Of a stretch of DNA of 41,676 nt, positions 8,673 to 18,943 are shown piece after piece. The DNA comes from Pararhodospirillum photometricum DSM 122 (GTDB taxonomy: Bacteria; Pseudomonadota; Alphaproteobacteria; Rhodospirillales; Rhodospirillaceae), in NCBI RefSeq assembly GCF_000284415.1, contig NC_017059.1, forward strand, positions 1,415,798-1,457,473. Direction: 5' to 3'. The translations under genes and the position numbers were made by a program. The notes beneath the pieces are model-generated. The model worked only from the letters and a program-made list of their open reading frames with translations. It made no database searches and had not been told where the DNA came from. Within the stretch, counting starts at the first letter, position 1; the number at the start of each line of letters is the position of its first letter.

Positions 8673-10060
8673 CGCGCTTGGCTTCGATGAAGAACAAGGC
8701 CTGTTCCTTCCTTATATCATGGCATCGACAGCTTCTACCGTTGTTATGCCTTTGACATCCCAAAAATTACTTGTTGGGACTCGCCCAGGCAGGGCAACTC
8801 CAGATATTTCTAGATTTAATTATGATGCATCAGAGTGTAGCGATGAGATTTTTATCGCAACATCATCTAATTATGCGAATTTAAGTGAACAAATTGGGAA
8901 GCGCTGGGAAGGAAATATCGCCTCAATTGTAAACGATGCATTAAGAGACATCTGGGATCTCAGTCCATCACAAAACAAAACAACGCCCCCAACAGTTTTT
9001 GGGCCTGCCTTAGGTTACGAACTAACTTTTATTGGCTTTTCTAAAAAAGAAGAGATTGATTATCTCAGTATAATTATCCCGGATATTGTTAAAAAAACAT
9101 CTCCTCGACTAAACCTAACGCATTTAGATGGCATTACGTTCACATCAGATTTTGACAAATCAATTAGTGAACTAAGTAATTATTTTTCTAATAACGCACA
9201 TTACGAGGAAGATCCAGACTTTATTGTACCGAGAGCCGCCGCTCTTTTAGTGACGAAAAATGGGAATATAATGGTACGCATCGTTCTTGATAAAATATTT
9301 GCCATGTCATTTTTTGGTGGTGAAGTTCAAATTAAAGAGATTGCGTTGCATTTAATTGTCGCTGGTCTATCTATTGCAAATGTGGTTAACAAAATCGAAA
9401 CTACACTACCAGGTTTCCTATCGCAGTCTGTAAATAAAAAAGATTATGATGGAGAATTACATCTTGCTATGCGTAAGGCATTACGTGCTTATCGCTATGC
9501 TTATGATAGTGCAAATTTTGGGGCAAATGATATTTTTGAAGATTTTTTTTCAAATAACCTTGCCAAATCCCTCGAATTATTCAGAAGTAATATTCTGAAA
9601 TCAAAAGAGATACACCGAGTAGATCGCGATCATATTAAACTTTTTCGTGCCTCCCACCGTGCCGTGACCGAAATCTTGATTGACTCGGCCCGGCTAATTG
9701 GCCATCTCGACGGCCTTGGGAAAGCTCCCTTGCCGACTCCAGAAACGCCTGCTGGAGCCGCGATAGCCGCGCAACAGCTTACTGGGTGGGTCAATGCGTT
9801 TGCGTATGATCTGCAACATTTTTGGAAAAAGGAATCATGGACGCGTAAAGAAATTTATGCGCTGAACATTCATGTTGAGCGCCTATTGTGGCCGTACAAA
9901 ATTTTTATTTACCCCGCCGATAATGGTCAGGGAACCATGATTTTATCATGGTCATAATTTTTTTATAATCCCCCCAATCTCAATCGTTGCGACTTAAAAT
10001 TATTGGCTGGAGTAGACGGCCGGTAACAAATGGAGTGACAAGAACTTTGAGATGACCAAT
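8590..10060. other. AT-rich inserted segment
   Basis: Base composition changes abruptly near 8590-8610, from strongly GC-rich host DNA to an AT-rich stretch with many A/T third positions. It returns to GC-rich near 10060, at a copy of the dispersed palindrome. The segment contains one orphan gene and lies beside a serine recombinase. Both genes meeting at the left edge seem to lack their 5' ends. This pattern is best explained by transfer of a foreign fragment. The exact right edge is not visible as a repeat or att site. Confidence 0.7.
8659..9957 (+). CDS. Hypothetical protein of foreign composition, probably 5'-truncated
   Basis: I do not recognise the family of this 432-residue protein. 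It has no signal peptide and no clear membrane helix. The N-terminal part contains MPLTSQKLLVG, which loosely recalls the end of DUF4238-type proteins, a weak resemblance only. The C-terminal half is mostly helical with FFGGEVQIKEIALHLIVAG and ends with WTRKEIYALNIHVERLLW. Codon use is AT-rich, unlike all neighbours. The reading frame stays open upstream of the ATG with plausible protein-like sequence (KWNIHPAPENGA) back to about 8590, where the GC-rich regulator begins. This suggests that the native start was lost. An internal ATG at 8720 is an alternative start. It may be the remains of a larger gene. Confidence 0.6.
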   Translation: MPDCIALGFDEEQGLFLPYIMASTASTVVMPLTSQKLLVGTRPGRATPDISRFNYDASECSDEIFIATSSNYANLSEQIGKRWEGNIASIVNDALRDIWDLSPSQNKTTPPTVFGPALGYELTFIGFSKKEEIDYLSIIIPDIVKKTSPRLNLTHLDGITFTSDFDKSISELSNYFSNNAHYEEDPDFIVPRAAALLVTKNGNIMVRIVLDKIFAMSFFGGEVQIKEIALHLIVAGLSIANVVNKIETTLPGFLSQSVNKKDYDGELHLAMRKALRAYRYAYDSANFGANDIFEDFFSNNLAKSLELFRSNILKSKEIHRVDRDHIKLFRASHRAVTEILIDSARLIGHLDGLGKAPLPTPETPAGAAIAAQQLTGWVNAFAYDLQHFWKKESWTRKEIYALNIHVERLLWPYKIFIYPADNGQGTMILSWS

Positions 10061-10069
10061 TTGGATCCG

Positions 10070-10103
10070 AGGGGTCTGGGGAGGCCGTGCCTCCCCAGCC
10101 TGT
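10070..10103. repeat. REP-like palindrome, copy 2
   Basis: The arms CTGGGGAGGC (10076-10085) and GCCTCCCCAG (10089-10098) are separated by three bases, with GGGGT to the left and CCTGTCC to the right. It marks the return to GC-rich sequence after the orphan gene and lies about 100 bases upstream of the recombinase. Confidence 0.75.
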
Positions 10104-10206
10104 CCTTGTCCTTGCCCCCTGATCCCCCAAAGACACCTCCAGTCCGTCAAGCCCCGGCGGACGTTCCATGGTATAAGAGGAAAAGTCCCGACGACAGGAG
10201 ACGGCG

Positions 10207-10785
10207 ATGCTGGTCGGATACGCCCGCGTTTCCACGCAAGAACAGGACCTCGCCCTGCAACTTGACGCCCTAAAGGCAGCCGGCTGTGAAAAGATCTTTA
10301 CCGAGAAGGCTTCCGGGGCCCAGCGGGACCGCCCCCAGCTTTTGGCCGCCTTGGACTACACCCGAACCGGCGACACCCTCGTGGTCTGGAAGCTCGATCG
10401 ACTGGCCCGTTCCTTGAAGCAGTTGATCGAAACCGTGGAAGACTTGGGCGGTCGCGGGATCGGCTTTCGCTCCCTCACCGAAGCCATCGACACCCAAACC
10501 ACCGGCGGCCGCCTTGTCTTCCACCTGTTCGCCGCCCTAGCGGAGTTTGAACGCGGCGTGATCCGGGAACGAACCCGCGCCGGCCTGGAGGCGGCCCGGG
10601 CGCGCGGCCGGGTCGGCGGCCGCCCCCCGGCCCTGACCGCCAAGGACCTGACCGTCGCCAAGGCCTTGTTGCGTGATCCCGAAATCTCGGTTGAGGATGT
10701 GGCTCGACGCCTGGGGGTCGCGCCCTCGACCCTGTATCGCTACCTCCCCAAGGCCCGCAGCGCTGTTTTGGCGTCAGAGTCCTAG
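10207..10785 (+). CDS. Serine recombinase (resolvase/invertase family)
   Basis: The 192-residue protein is a small serine site-specific recombinase of the Tn3-resolvase/Hin-invertase type. The catalytic Ser9 lies in GYARVST. Active-site arginines and the conserved core follow in KLDRLARS and AEFERGVIRERT, and a C-terminal helix-turn-helix in SVEDVARRLGVAPSTLYRY. The start is supported by AGGAG seven to eight bases upstream. These enzymes invert or resolve DNA between paired sites. No transposase or tail gene accompanies it, and I see no convincing pair of crossover sites. It may be a remnant of the event that brought in the neighbouring AT-rich gene, or a solitary invertase. Confidence 0.92.
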   Translation: MLVGYARVSTQEQDLALQLDALKAAGCEKIFTEKASGAQRDRPQLLAALDYTRTGDTLVVWKLDRLARSLKQLIETVEDLGGRGIGFRSLTEAIDTQTTGGRLVFHLFAALAEFERGVIRERTRAGLEAARARGRVGGRPPALTAKDLTVAKALLRDPEISVEDVARRLGVAPSTLYRYLPKARSAVLASES

Positions 10786-10846
10786 AGGGAGGCGCGAGCG
10801 CGTGATCCAGGGCAGGCTGGTCCCCAGCCCCCCTCGTTGCTTGAAC

Positions 10847-11323
10847 TCAGCCCTTCAGGTCGCGCAGGCAGCGCCCGAGGATCAGGGCATCGGCGGTCGA
10901 GCCGTCGTCGCGGCTGTAGTAGCGGGGCCGTCGGCCGCGCGGGGTGAAGTCGCGGCTGTTGTAGAGAGCCAGAGCCGGTGGATTGTCCTCGGCGACCTCA
11001 AGAAGCATGGTCAAGGCGCCCTGGTGGCGGGCGAGCCTGAGGGCGTGGTCGAGCATCAAGCCGCCCACGCCGCACCGCCGCGCCTCGGGGTCCACGGCCA
11101 GGGTCAGGATTTCCGCCTCGCCGGCTGTGACCTGGACCATGACCATGCCGAGCGGGGGATCTTGGCCGGCCAACAGGGCCGACACGCCGGGCAGGAGCAG
11201 CAGGTCGCGGATCTCGCCGGCCGACCACGGGCGCTCGCGTCGGGGGGCAAAGGCGGCCTCGTGCAACACCGCCAAGACCAGGGCCGCCTCGCCGCCGACC
11301 GCCAGGATCTCCGGGGGGCTCAT
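10847..11323 (-). CDS. rimI: Ribosomal protein S18-alanine N-acetyltransferase
   Basis: This 158-residue GNAT acetyltransferase carries the acetyl-CoA loop RRCGVGG and the family's C-terminal ALALYNSRDFTPRGRRPRYY. In bacteria RimI acetylates the N-terminal alanine of ribosomal protein S18. Its start overlaps the tsaB stop by four bases. The tsaB-rimI pairing is common in alphaproteobacteria and supports the assignment over a generic GNAT enzyme. Confidence 0.88.
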   Translation of the reverse strand: MSPPEILAVGGEAALVLAVLHEAAFAPRRERPWSAGEIRDLLLLPGVSALLAGQDPPLGMVMVQVTAGEAEILTLAVDPEARRCGVGGLMLDHALRLARHQGALTMLLEVAEDNPPALALYNSRDFTPRGRRPRYYSRDDGSTADALILGRCLRDLKG

Positions 11324-12000
11324 GCCCAGAGCCGCCCGCCGTTGGGCGCGAGGACGGCGTCGGGGGGACGCAGATAAAGCGGCAGGGGGGCAAGCGCCGC
11401 TTCAGGGGGACGGCGTGCCGCCAACCGGGCCACCCGCACCGGATCGGGAAAGACCACCACCGGCGCCCGACCGACCTTGAGCGCCCCATCGCCCGCGACA
11501 AAGGACGCCCCCTCGGCCAGGGCCTGCGCCTCGTCGAGGCTGACGGCGCGGGGCGAATCCACCGCTCGGGGCAAACCCTGGGCATCCCGCCCGGCAAAGC
11601 GCTGCACGAAGAGATCGCCGCGCTTGGAATCGATCACCACCAGCACCGACGCCTCGGACGCGGCGCGATCGTGGTCCATCACCGCATCGGCCAGGGCTTC
11701 GGCCACGCCGACCCCGCGCACCGGGCAGCCCAAGGCGACCCCCAGACCACGCGCTGTGGCCAGCCCGACCCGCAAGCCGGTGAACGAGCCGGGGCCAATG
11801 GTCACGGCCACCTGCCCCAGGGCCGAAGGGGTCTGGTCGGCCTCGGCCATCACGGCGGCGATCAGCGGGACCAGAGCCTCGGCTTGGCCGCGCTCCATGG
11901 GCTGGTGCCGGGTCGCCAACACGCCATCGGGCGAGACCAGGGCAACGGAACAGGCAGCCAGGGCGGTATCAAGGGCCAGGGTCAGGAAACCAGGGGTCAC
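11320..12000 (-). CDS. tsaB: tRNA threonylcarbamoyladenosine biosynthesis protein TsaB
   Basis: TsaB partners TsaD and TsaE in adding the t6A modification at position 37 of tRNAs that read ANN codons. The 226-residue protein has the ASKHA-fold start LALDTALAACSVAL and the diagnostic IGPGSFTGLRVGLATARGL near residue 68. The start is a GTG inside GTGA, overlapping the upstream dipeptidase stop by four bases, and the downstream junction with rimI overlaps in the same way. The three genes should be co-translated. Confidence 0.92.
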   Translation of the reverse strand: MTPGFLTLALDTALAACSVALVSPDGVLATRHQPMERGQAEALVPLIAAVMAEADQTPSALGQVAVTIGPGSFTGLRVGLATARGLGVALGCPVRGVGVAEALADAVMDHDRAASEASVLVVIDSKRGDLFVQRFAGRDAQGLPRAVDSPRAVSLDEAQALAEGASFVAGDGALKVGRAPVVVFPDPVRVARLAARRPPEAALAPLPLYLRPPDAVLAPNGGRLWA

Positions 12001-12572
12001 GATGCCGGCTCCGCCATCATCTTGGTGCCAGCGGCACCGTCAGACAGCACCGGATAGCGCTCGCGCGCTTTGAACAACTGGTAATGCCACCACTCATTGC
12101 GGTAAAAGTCCCATCCGGCCGCGGTCATGATCCCCAGGAGCAAAAAGCGGTTGCGCTGCGCCTCGGCGCTGAGGGTGGTGGCGCCATGGTGCGAGGCCGG
12201 GGTCAGGTCGTCAAAACCGGTGCCCATGTCGAGCCGCGCCCCGGTCGCGGCATCGGCCAGCGTTAGATCGACCGCCGCGCCCATGCTATGGGGCGACCCG
12301 CGCCGGGGATCGCTGATAAAGGTCGGATCGGGCGTGTGGTTCCACAGCAGCCACTGCGCCTCGGAGGGACGAAAGCCATCGAACACATGCAGCCGCAAGC
12401 CCTGGCGGGCCGCCAAATCAACGGCCACGCGCAAGGCGGCGGCGGCATCGGGATGAAGGTAGCACGCCGCCCGGGCATAAACCGGCTGGCCCGTGAAATT
12501 AGCGGACGTGGCATAAACAATATCGAGCGTGACGTTAAAGTCCGCCTCGGTGATCTCAGTCAGAATCGACAC
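11997..12572 (-). CDS. ddpX: D-alanyl-D-alanine dipeptidase (VanX/DdpX family)
   Basis: The 191-residue protein is a peptidase M15D member that cleaves D-Ala-D-Ala. The zinc and catalytic residues are visible: DGFRPSEAQ (catalytic Arg region), SPHSMGAAVDL (His and Asp ligands) and NEWWHYQ (catalytic Glu and third His ligand). No signal peptide is seen, so it is likely cytoplasmic and recycles cell-wall dipeptide rather than conferring glycopeptide resistance; no vanH, vanA or vanRS genes are near. It is the first gene of the tsaB-rimI operon, an unusual partner for these genes. Confidence 0.88.
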   Translation of the reverse strand: MSILTEITEADFNVTLDIVYATSANFTGQPVYARAACYLHPDAAAALRVAVDLAARQGLRLHVFDGFRPSEAQWLLWNHTPDPTFISDPRRGSPHSMGAAVDLTLADAATGARLDMGTGFDDLTPASHHGATTLSAEAQRNRFLLLGIMTAAGWDFYRNEWWHYQLFKARERYPVLSDGAAGTKMMAEPAS

Positions 12573-12655
12573 GAAAAAACTCCCCGCCGGGGCCCACGCA
12601 TTCGGCTGATGGCCTGCCAGAAGGCCCCCCGCGCCTTCAAACCGCCCAAAAAGAG

Positions 12656-12688
12656 GGGTCTGGGGAGGCGAGCCTCCCCGGCCTTCCC
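12656..12688. repeat. REP-like palindrome, copy 3
   Basis: The left arm CTGGGGAGGC pairs with GCCTCCCCGG, which has one wobble, across a two-base loop. It is flanked by GAGGGGT and CCTTCCC and immediately abuts the stop codon of nfuA, so it probably forms the 3' end of that message. Confidence 0.75.
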
Positions 12689-13252
12689 TTAGCGCACCGC
12701 CTCAACAGACTGCACCGCCGGAATATAGTGCCGCAACAGCGTCTCAACCCCGCGCTTAAGCGTCGCCGTCGAACTCGGACATCCCGCACACGACCCGCGC
12801 ATATAGAGATACACCACCCCCTCGCGGTAGGCATGAAACACGATGTCGCCGCCGTCTTGCGCCACCACCGGCCGCACCCGGGTTTCCAGCAACTCGCGGA
12901 CTTGACGAACCACCTCCCGGTCGGCCTCGGACAACGCTTCCTCGGCGTCATCGACACTGCCGGCATCGTCGGCCAGCACCGGGGCGTTGGCGGTGAAATG
13001 ATCCATCAAGGAGCCCAGCACCAGGGGCTTCAACACCGTCCAGTCCTCGGCCTCGGCCTTGGTGACCGTGACAAAATCGGTGCCGAGAAACACCCCGCTC
13101 ACTCCCTCGATCTCGAACAGACGCTGGGCCAGCGGCGACACCCGGGCCTGGGCGGCATCGGCAAAGTCGCGCCCGCCCTGCGGCAGCACGGCCCGACCGG
13201 GCAAAAACTTGAGACTGGCGGGATTGGGGGTCGTTTCGGTTTGGATGAACAT
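12689..13252 (-). CDS. nfuA: NfuA/NifU-type iron-sulfur cluster scaffold protein
   Basis: The 187-residue protein has an N-terminal Nfu_N domain (MFIQTETTPNPASLKFLPG) and a C-terminal NifU-like domain with the cluster-binding motif GSCAGCPSS near residue 147. Two subunits share a 4Fe-4S cluster through CxxC and deliver it to apo-proteins. The ATG at 13252 is chosen because the Nfu_N domain begins there; the frame is open 26 codons further but without resemblance. It is monocistronic, separated from the dipeptidase operon by about 115 bases that include a palindrome. Confidence 0.92.
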   Translation of the reverse strand: MFIQTETTPNPASLKFLPGRAVLPQGGRDFADAAQARVSPLAQRLFEIEGVSGVFLGTDFVTVTKAEAEDWTVLKPLVLGSLMDHFTANAPVLADDAGSVDDAEEALSEADREVVRQVRELLETRVRPVVAQDGGDIVFHAYREGVVYLYMRGSCAGCPSSTATLKRGVETLLRHYIPAVQSVEAVR

Positions 13253-13396
13253 GCCAAGGGCCTTTGCAGGGGGAGCCGGCCCGACACCAGCGGGCCAATC
13301 ACCACAGTCTGGACGTAGGACTTTGCTCACGAGATGGCCCGATTTGCCGCATAAGTCAAGAAGCGTTCAGGATCCTCGCCGGGGGCGGTAGGGGTA

Positions 13397-13479
13397 AGGG
13401 AAGGCTGGGGAGGCTTACCTCGACGCGAAGGGCCTTCGGGAATGAGGGGTCTGGGGAGGCAAGCCTCCCCAGCCTTCCG
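13397..13479. repeat. REP-like palindromes, copies 4a (half) and 4b
   Basis: Two elements face each other in the 308-base gap between nfuA and the ABC gene. At 13399-13414 only the left half, AAGGCTGGGGAGGC, survives. At 13445-13479 there is a complete copy (CTGGGGAGGC, AA, GCCTCCCCAG) with GAGGGGT and CCTTCC flanks. Opposed pairs of this kind are typical of clustered REP elements. I see nothing else in this gap. Confidence 0.7.
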
Positions 13480-13559
13480 TTTCTCTCTTTCCCGGGCCCC
13501 CTTGCCCGCCCCGGCATGGCCCCCTATGGTTTTTGCCATGCCGCAGCCTGGAGACCCCG

Positions 13560-14312
13560 ATGTCCCACCCCGATTCTCCCGCCCTAGAAGCCCGGGCCCT
13601 CACCAAGGTCTATCAGGACCGGCGCAAAGGGAGCGTCACCGCCGTGGACGCCCTCACCTTCACCATCGCGCGCGACCGAGTGGTCGGCTTGCTCGGCGGC
13701 AACGGCGCCGGCAAAACCACCACCTTGTCCATGCTGCTGGGCCTGCTGCTGCCCTCGTCGGGAGAGGCGCGGGTGCTGGGCATTGACATGGCCCGCGACC
13801 GCCATCGCGCCCTGCCCTTCATGAATTTTTCCAGCCCCTACGTCGATCTGCCCCACCGTCTGACGGTGCGCGAGAACCTGACGGTCTACGCCCACCTCTA
13901 CGGCCTGCGCCACCCGGCCGCTGCCTTGAAGGCGCGCGCACGGGATCTGGATCTGGAAGACCTGCTGGACCGGCCGGCCGGCGAGCTTTCGGCCGGGCAG
14001 AAAACCCGGGTCGCCCTGGCCAAGGCACTCCTCAACGATCCCCAGGTTTTGTTGCTCGACGAGCCCACCGCCTCCCTCGACCCCGACACCGGCGACTGGG
14101 TTCGCACCACCTTGGAGACGTGGCGGCGTCGGACCGGGGCAACCGTGCTGTTGGCCAGTCACAACATGGAGGAAGTCGAGCGCTTGTGCGATGACGTCCT
14201 GATCATGAAGGACAGCCGTTTGGTCGAGCAGGGCTCACCGGCCGAGTTGCGCGAGCGCTATGGGCGCGATCGGCTGGAGCAGGTGTTTTTGGATATCGCC
14301 CGGGGGCGGTGA
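13560..14312 (+). CDS. ABC transporter ATP-binding protein
   Basis: The 250-residue protein is an ABC ATPase of the ABC-2 exporter type (CcmA/NatA-like). It has Walker A GGNGAGKTTT, signature ELSAGQKTR, where AGQ replaces the usual GGQ, Walker B VLLLDEPTASLDPD, and the switch histidine in LLASHNME. A GGAG eight bases upstream supports the ATG at 13560 over an earlier one at 13533. ABC-2 ATPases normally have a permease gene directly downstream. Here a terminator-like hairpin and the convergent katG follow, so the partner membrane protein must be encoded elsewhere. Confidence 0.9.
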   Translation: MSHPDSPALEARALTKVYQDRRKGSVTAVDALTFTIARDRVVGLLGGNGAGKTTTLSMLLGLLLPSSGEARVLGIDMARDRHRALPFMNFSSPYVDLPHRLTVRENLTVYAHLYGLRHPAAALKARARDLDLEDLLDRPAGELSAGQKTRVALAKALLNDPQVLLLDEPTASLDPDTGDWVRTTLETWRRRTGATVLLASHNMEEVERLCDDVLIMKDSRLVEQGSPAELRERYGRDRLEQVFLDIARGR

Positions 14313-14342
14313 GAAGGACCGCCCCCTTTTGGGACCCCCCGA

Positions 14343-14366
14343 CCTGGGAAAGCGGGCTTGCCCAGG
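14343..14366. terminator. Hairpin between convergent ABC ATPase and katG
   Basis: An 11-bp stem with one mismatch (CCTGGGAAAGC / GCTTGCCCAGG) and a two-base loop lies between two convergent stops. There is no strong T tract. Its geometry matches the CTGGGGAGGC family, so it may be a divergent member that acts as a shared terminator. Confidence 0.5.
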
Positions 14367-14381
14367 CCAGGGGGGGGGACG

Positions 14382-16559
<2,178 letters not shown>

Positions 16560-16669
16560 TCAGGGAAGATTGGCCCCCCTCGGCGGGGATCAAGAGGGAA
16601 ATCTTAGAATAAATATAAATGAAATTGAGTATCGCCACATTTTTGACCCTGCCCCCCCTCTCCTTCCCG

Positions 16670-16705
16670 AGGGGTCTGGGGAGGCCCGGCCTCCCCAGCC
16701 TTCCC
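16670..16705. repeat. REP-like palindrome, copy 5
   Basis: The arms CTGGGGAGGC and GCCTCCCCAG (16676-16698) have a three-base loop, with GAGGGGT to the left and CCTTCCCTTT to the right. It lies immediately after the folE stop on the minus strand and within the katG upstream region. Confidence 0.75.
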
Positions 16706-16709
16706 TTTC

Positions 16710-17387
16710 CTAGGCCCCAAGGCTGGCGTCGCGAACTTGCCCGATCAGATGGAGGAACTCGCGCCGGGTATCGGAGTTGTCGCGGAAGGCGCCGAGCATG
16801 CGGCTGGTGACCATGGTCACGCCGGGCTTGCGAATGCCGCGGGTGGTCATGCACTGGTGGGCGGCCTCGACGACGACGGCGACGCCCTTGGGCTCCAAGA
16901 CGGTGTTGATGGCGTTGGCGATCTGGGCCGTCATGGTTTCTTGGATCTGGAGGCGCTTGGCGTAGGCCTCGGCGACGCGGGCCAGTTTGGAAATACCGAC
17001 CACCCGACGGTTGGGCAGGTAGGCGATGTGAACCTTGCCGATGATCGGCACCATGTGGTGCTCGCAGTGGCTTTCCAAACGGATGTCGCGCAGGAGGACC
17101 ATTTCGTCGTAGCCCTCGACCTCCTCGAAGGTGCGGCGCAAGATTTCTTCGGGATCGGCGCCATAGCCCTCGAAGAATTCTTCGTAGGCGCGCACGACGC
17201 GGGCCGGGGTGTCGAAGAGGCCCTCGCGGTTGGGATCGTCGCCGGCCCAGCGCAGGAGCACACGCACCGCTTCTTCGGCTTCCTGGCGGGACGGCTTGTG
17301 GGTGGGATACGACGGCTTGCTCAAAGCTCCGCCCTCAAGAGGATCGAGAACCACGCGCGGCTCTCCCCGGTCGATGATGCTGGTCAC
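16710..17387 (-). CDS. folE: GTP cyclohydrolase I
   Basis: The enzyme converts GTP to 7,8-dihydroneopterin triphosphate, the first step of folate (and queuosine) synthesis. The 225-residue sequence has the zinc and catalytic residues [11 protein letters not shown] (about residue 104) and HQCMTTRG (about residue 177), plus [16 protein letters not shown]. The start is a GTG at 17387. The first 30 residues are a variable extension. It is monocistronic on the minus strand. Confidence 0.95.
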   Translation of the reverse strand: MTSIIDRGEPRVVLDPLEGGALSKPSYPTHKPSRQEAEEAVRVLLRWAGDDPNREGLFDTPARVVRAYEEFFEGYGADPEEILRRTFEEVEGYDEMVLLRDIRLESHCEHHMVPIIGKVHIAYLPNRRVVGISKLARVAEAYAKRLQIQETMTAQIANAINTVLEPKGVAVVVEAAHQCMTTRGIRKPGVTMVTSRMLGAFRDNSDTRREFLHLIGQVRDASLGA

Positions 17388-17563
17388 GGTTCGGTTCCTT
17401 GTCGCACCGGGCCGCCGTGCGGGCTGCCCCGTTGAGGACTCGTGGGGCGGCGTGAGGGTGCACGCGGCCCCGGCGACACCGGGCCTGGGTCCCGGACCTC
17501 CCGTCTTTTGGAGGTATGCGCTTTACGACCCCGGTGCCCGGATGGATCACCGGTCGTATAAGC

Positions 17564-17956
17564 TTAGTTCAAGTTCTTCTCCTGGTGGGGACTATCCAGG
17601 CTGAAGGGGGGAATGGCCACGTGGAAGGCCCGGCCTTCCTCGGTAGTCATGAGGTAACTGCCGCTCATCACTCCCGAGGGCGTGGGCAGCGGGGCCCCCG
17701 AGGTATAGCCAAACAGGCTGCCCGGCTCCAGCACGGGCTGTTCGCCCACCACGCCGTCGCCGTCGATTTCCTGGATGCGGCCCAGGGCATCAATGATGCG
17801 CCAATGGCGGCGGATCAGGCGCACGGTTTCGGCGCCTTTATTCACGATGGTCACGTGGTAGGCCCAAACGAAGCGGCCCGCGTCGGGCTCCGACTGGGCG
17901 GGCACGAAAACGGGCTGAACCCTGACCAAAATGCCTTCGGTGGTCTGCTCATACAT
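17564..17956 (-). CDS. apaG: ApaG protein (Co2+/Mg2+ efflux-associated, DUF525)
   Basis: The 130-residue single-domain protein has an Fn3-like ApaG fold. Diagnostic segments are FVWAYHVTIVNKG, VRLIRRHWRIIDA and the glycine-rich loop FGYTSGAPL, followed by GVMSGSYLM. The molecular function in bacteria is unsettled, with links to cobalt/magnesium resistance. The start at 17956 follows family length; the frame extends upstream by 22 unconvincing codons. It lies downstream of petC, beyond a strong terminator. Confidence 0.9.
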   Translation of the reverse strand: MYEQTTEGILVRVQPVFVPAQSEPDAGRFVWAYHVTIVNKGAETVRLIRRHWRIIDALGRIQEIDGDGVVGEQPVLEPGSLFGYTSGAPLPTPSGVMSGSYLMTTEEGRAFHVAIPPFSLDSPHQEKNLN

Positions 17957-18033
17957 GGCCGCCCTCGCCACGGTCAGTCGTGTCCACCGACTGACGTGGG
18001 GGGACCCCCATCCCCCCTGCAAGGGGGCCGGGG

Positions 18034-18070
18034 AAAAAAAGGGGGCCGCCGGTGGGGGATCCGGCGGCCC
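18034..18070 (-). terminator. Rho-independent terminator of petABC
   Basis: Read on the minus strand, a perfect 10-bp stem (GGGCCGCCGG / CCGGCGGCCC) with an eight-base loop is followed after CC by seven Ts (18034-18040). It begins about 20 bases after the petC stop, so it ends the bc1 transcript. Confidence 0.9.
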
Positions 18071-18091
18071 GCTCAGGATGGCGTCAAACCC

Positions 18092-18916
18092 TTAGTGGTG
18101 GACGTTGCGCCAGATGTACTTCTTGAGGCCGAACAGCAAGGTCGTGAGCACGCCGAGATACAGCAAGGTCAGGAGGCCCATGGTCTTGCGGCTTTCCAGC
18201 TCCGGCTCGGCCGCCCAGTTGAGGAAGGTGACCACGTCGCGGGCCATCTCATCCACCGAGGGCTCCTTACCGTTGGGCAGGGTCACCGCGCCTTCGCGCA
18301 GCTGCGGCGGCATGGAGATCGCATACCCGGGGAAGAAGTCGTTGAAGTACTTCGTCTCGGGGAAGGTGGCGTCGAGGCCGTGCTTCTCCTGCTGCTTCAG
18401 CCACCACTCGGCCGGCTGGCCGGGGGCGTCGGAAGCAAAGCCGTGGAGAAGGTTGTAGACGTAATCCGGGCCTTGCTTGCGGGCCTTGGTCATCAGCGAC
18501 AGATCGGGGGGCACGGCCCCGCCATTGATCATGGCGGCGATCTTGTCGTTGGCGAACGGGCCCACAAAATGATCGGCCGGGGTCGCCGGGCGATCGAACA
18601 TTTCGCCGTTATCGTCCGGGCCATCCTTGACCTGGTAGCGGGCCGCAATGTCCTTCACCTCGGTCTCGGTGTAGCCGATCTTGAGGAGGTCGCGGTAGTA
18701 CAGGTGCTTGAGCGGATGGCAGTTGGCACAGACCTGGCGGTAGACCTCGAAGCCGTTCTTGAGCTGCTTTTCGCTATAGCCGCCGAACAGGCCGGTCCAG
18801 CTCCAGCTCTGCTTGTCGAGCTGGGGACCGCCGGCGTTGCCCGAGGCCAGGGCCGGGCTGGCCAGGGCCGCCACCAGACCGGCAGCCGCCAGGGTTCTCT
18901 TGACGATCGTCTTCAT
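18092..18916 (-). CDS. petC: Cytochrome c1 of the bc1 complex
   Basis: This 274-residue periplasmic, membrane-anchored haem protein passes electrons from the Rieske centre to soluble cytochrome c. A signal peptide of about 24 residues ends in ASPALA. The haem c motif is VCANCH at residues 62-67, and the Met ligand is probably in AISMPPQL. A C-terminal anchor helix (LLTLLYLGVLTTLLFGLKKY) holds it in the inner membrane. It is the third gene of petABC, 27 bases after petB. In purple bacteria this complex serves both cyclic photosynthetic and respiratory electron flow. Confidence 0.96.
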   Translation of the reverse strand: MKTIVKRTLAAAGLVAALASPALASGNAGGPQLDKQSWSWTGLFGGYSEKQLKNGFEVYRQVCANCHPLKHLYYRDLLKIGYTETEVKDIAARYQVKDGPDDNGEMFDRPATPADHFVGPFANDKIAAMINGGAVPPDLSLMTKARKQGPDYVYNLLHGFASDAPGQPAEWWLKQQEKHGLDATFPETKYFNDFFPGYAISMPPQLREGAVTLPNGKEPSVDEMARDVVTFLNWAAEPELESRKTMGLLTLLYLGVLTTLLFGLKKYIWRNVHH

Positions 18917-18943
18917 GTCTCGTGAACTCCTTGGGTTTCGCCG

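Noticed and set aside
10104..10206. Possible res or crossover site upstream of the serine recombinase
   Set aside because: I could not find convincing inverted or direct 12-bp half sites, so none is claimed.
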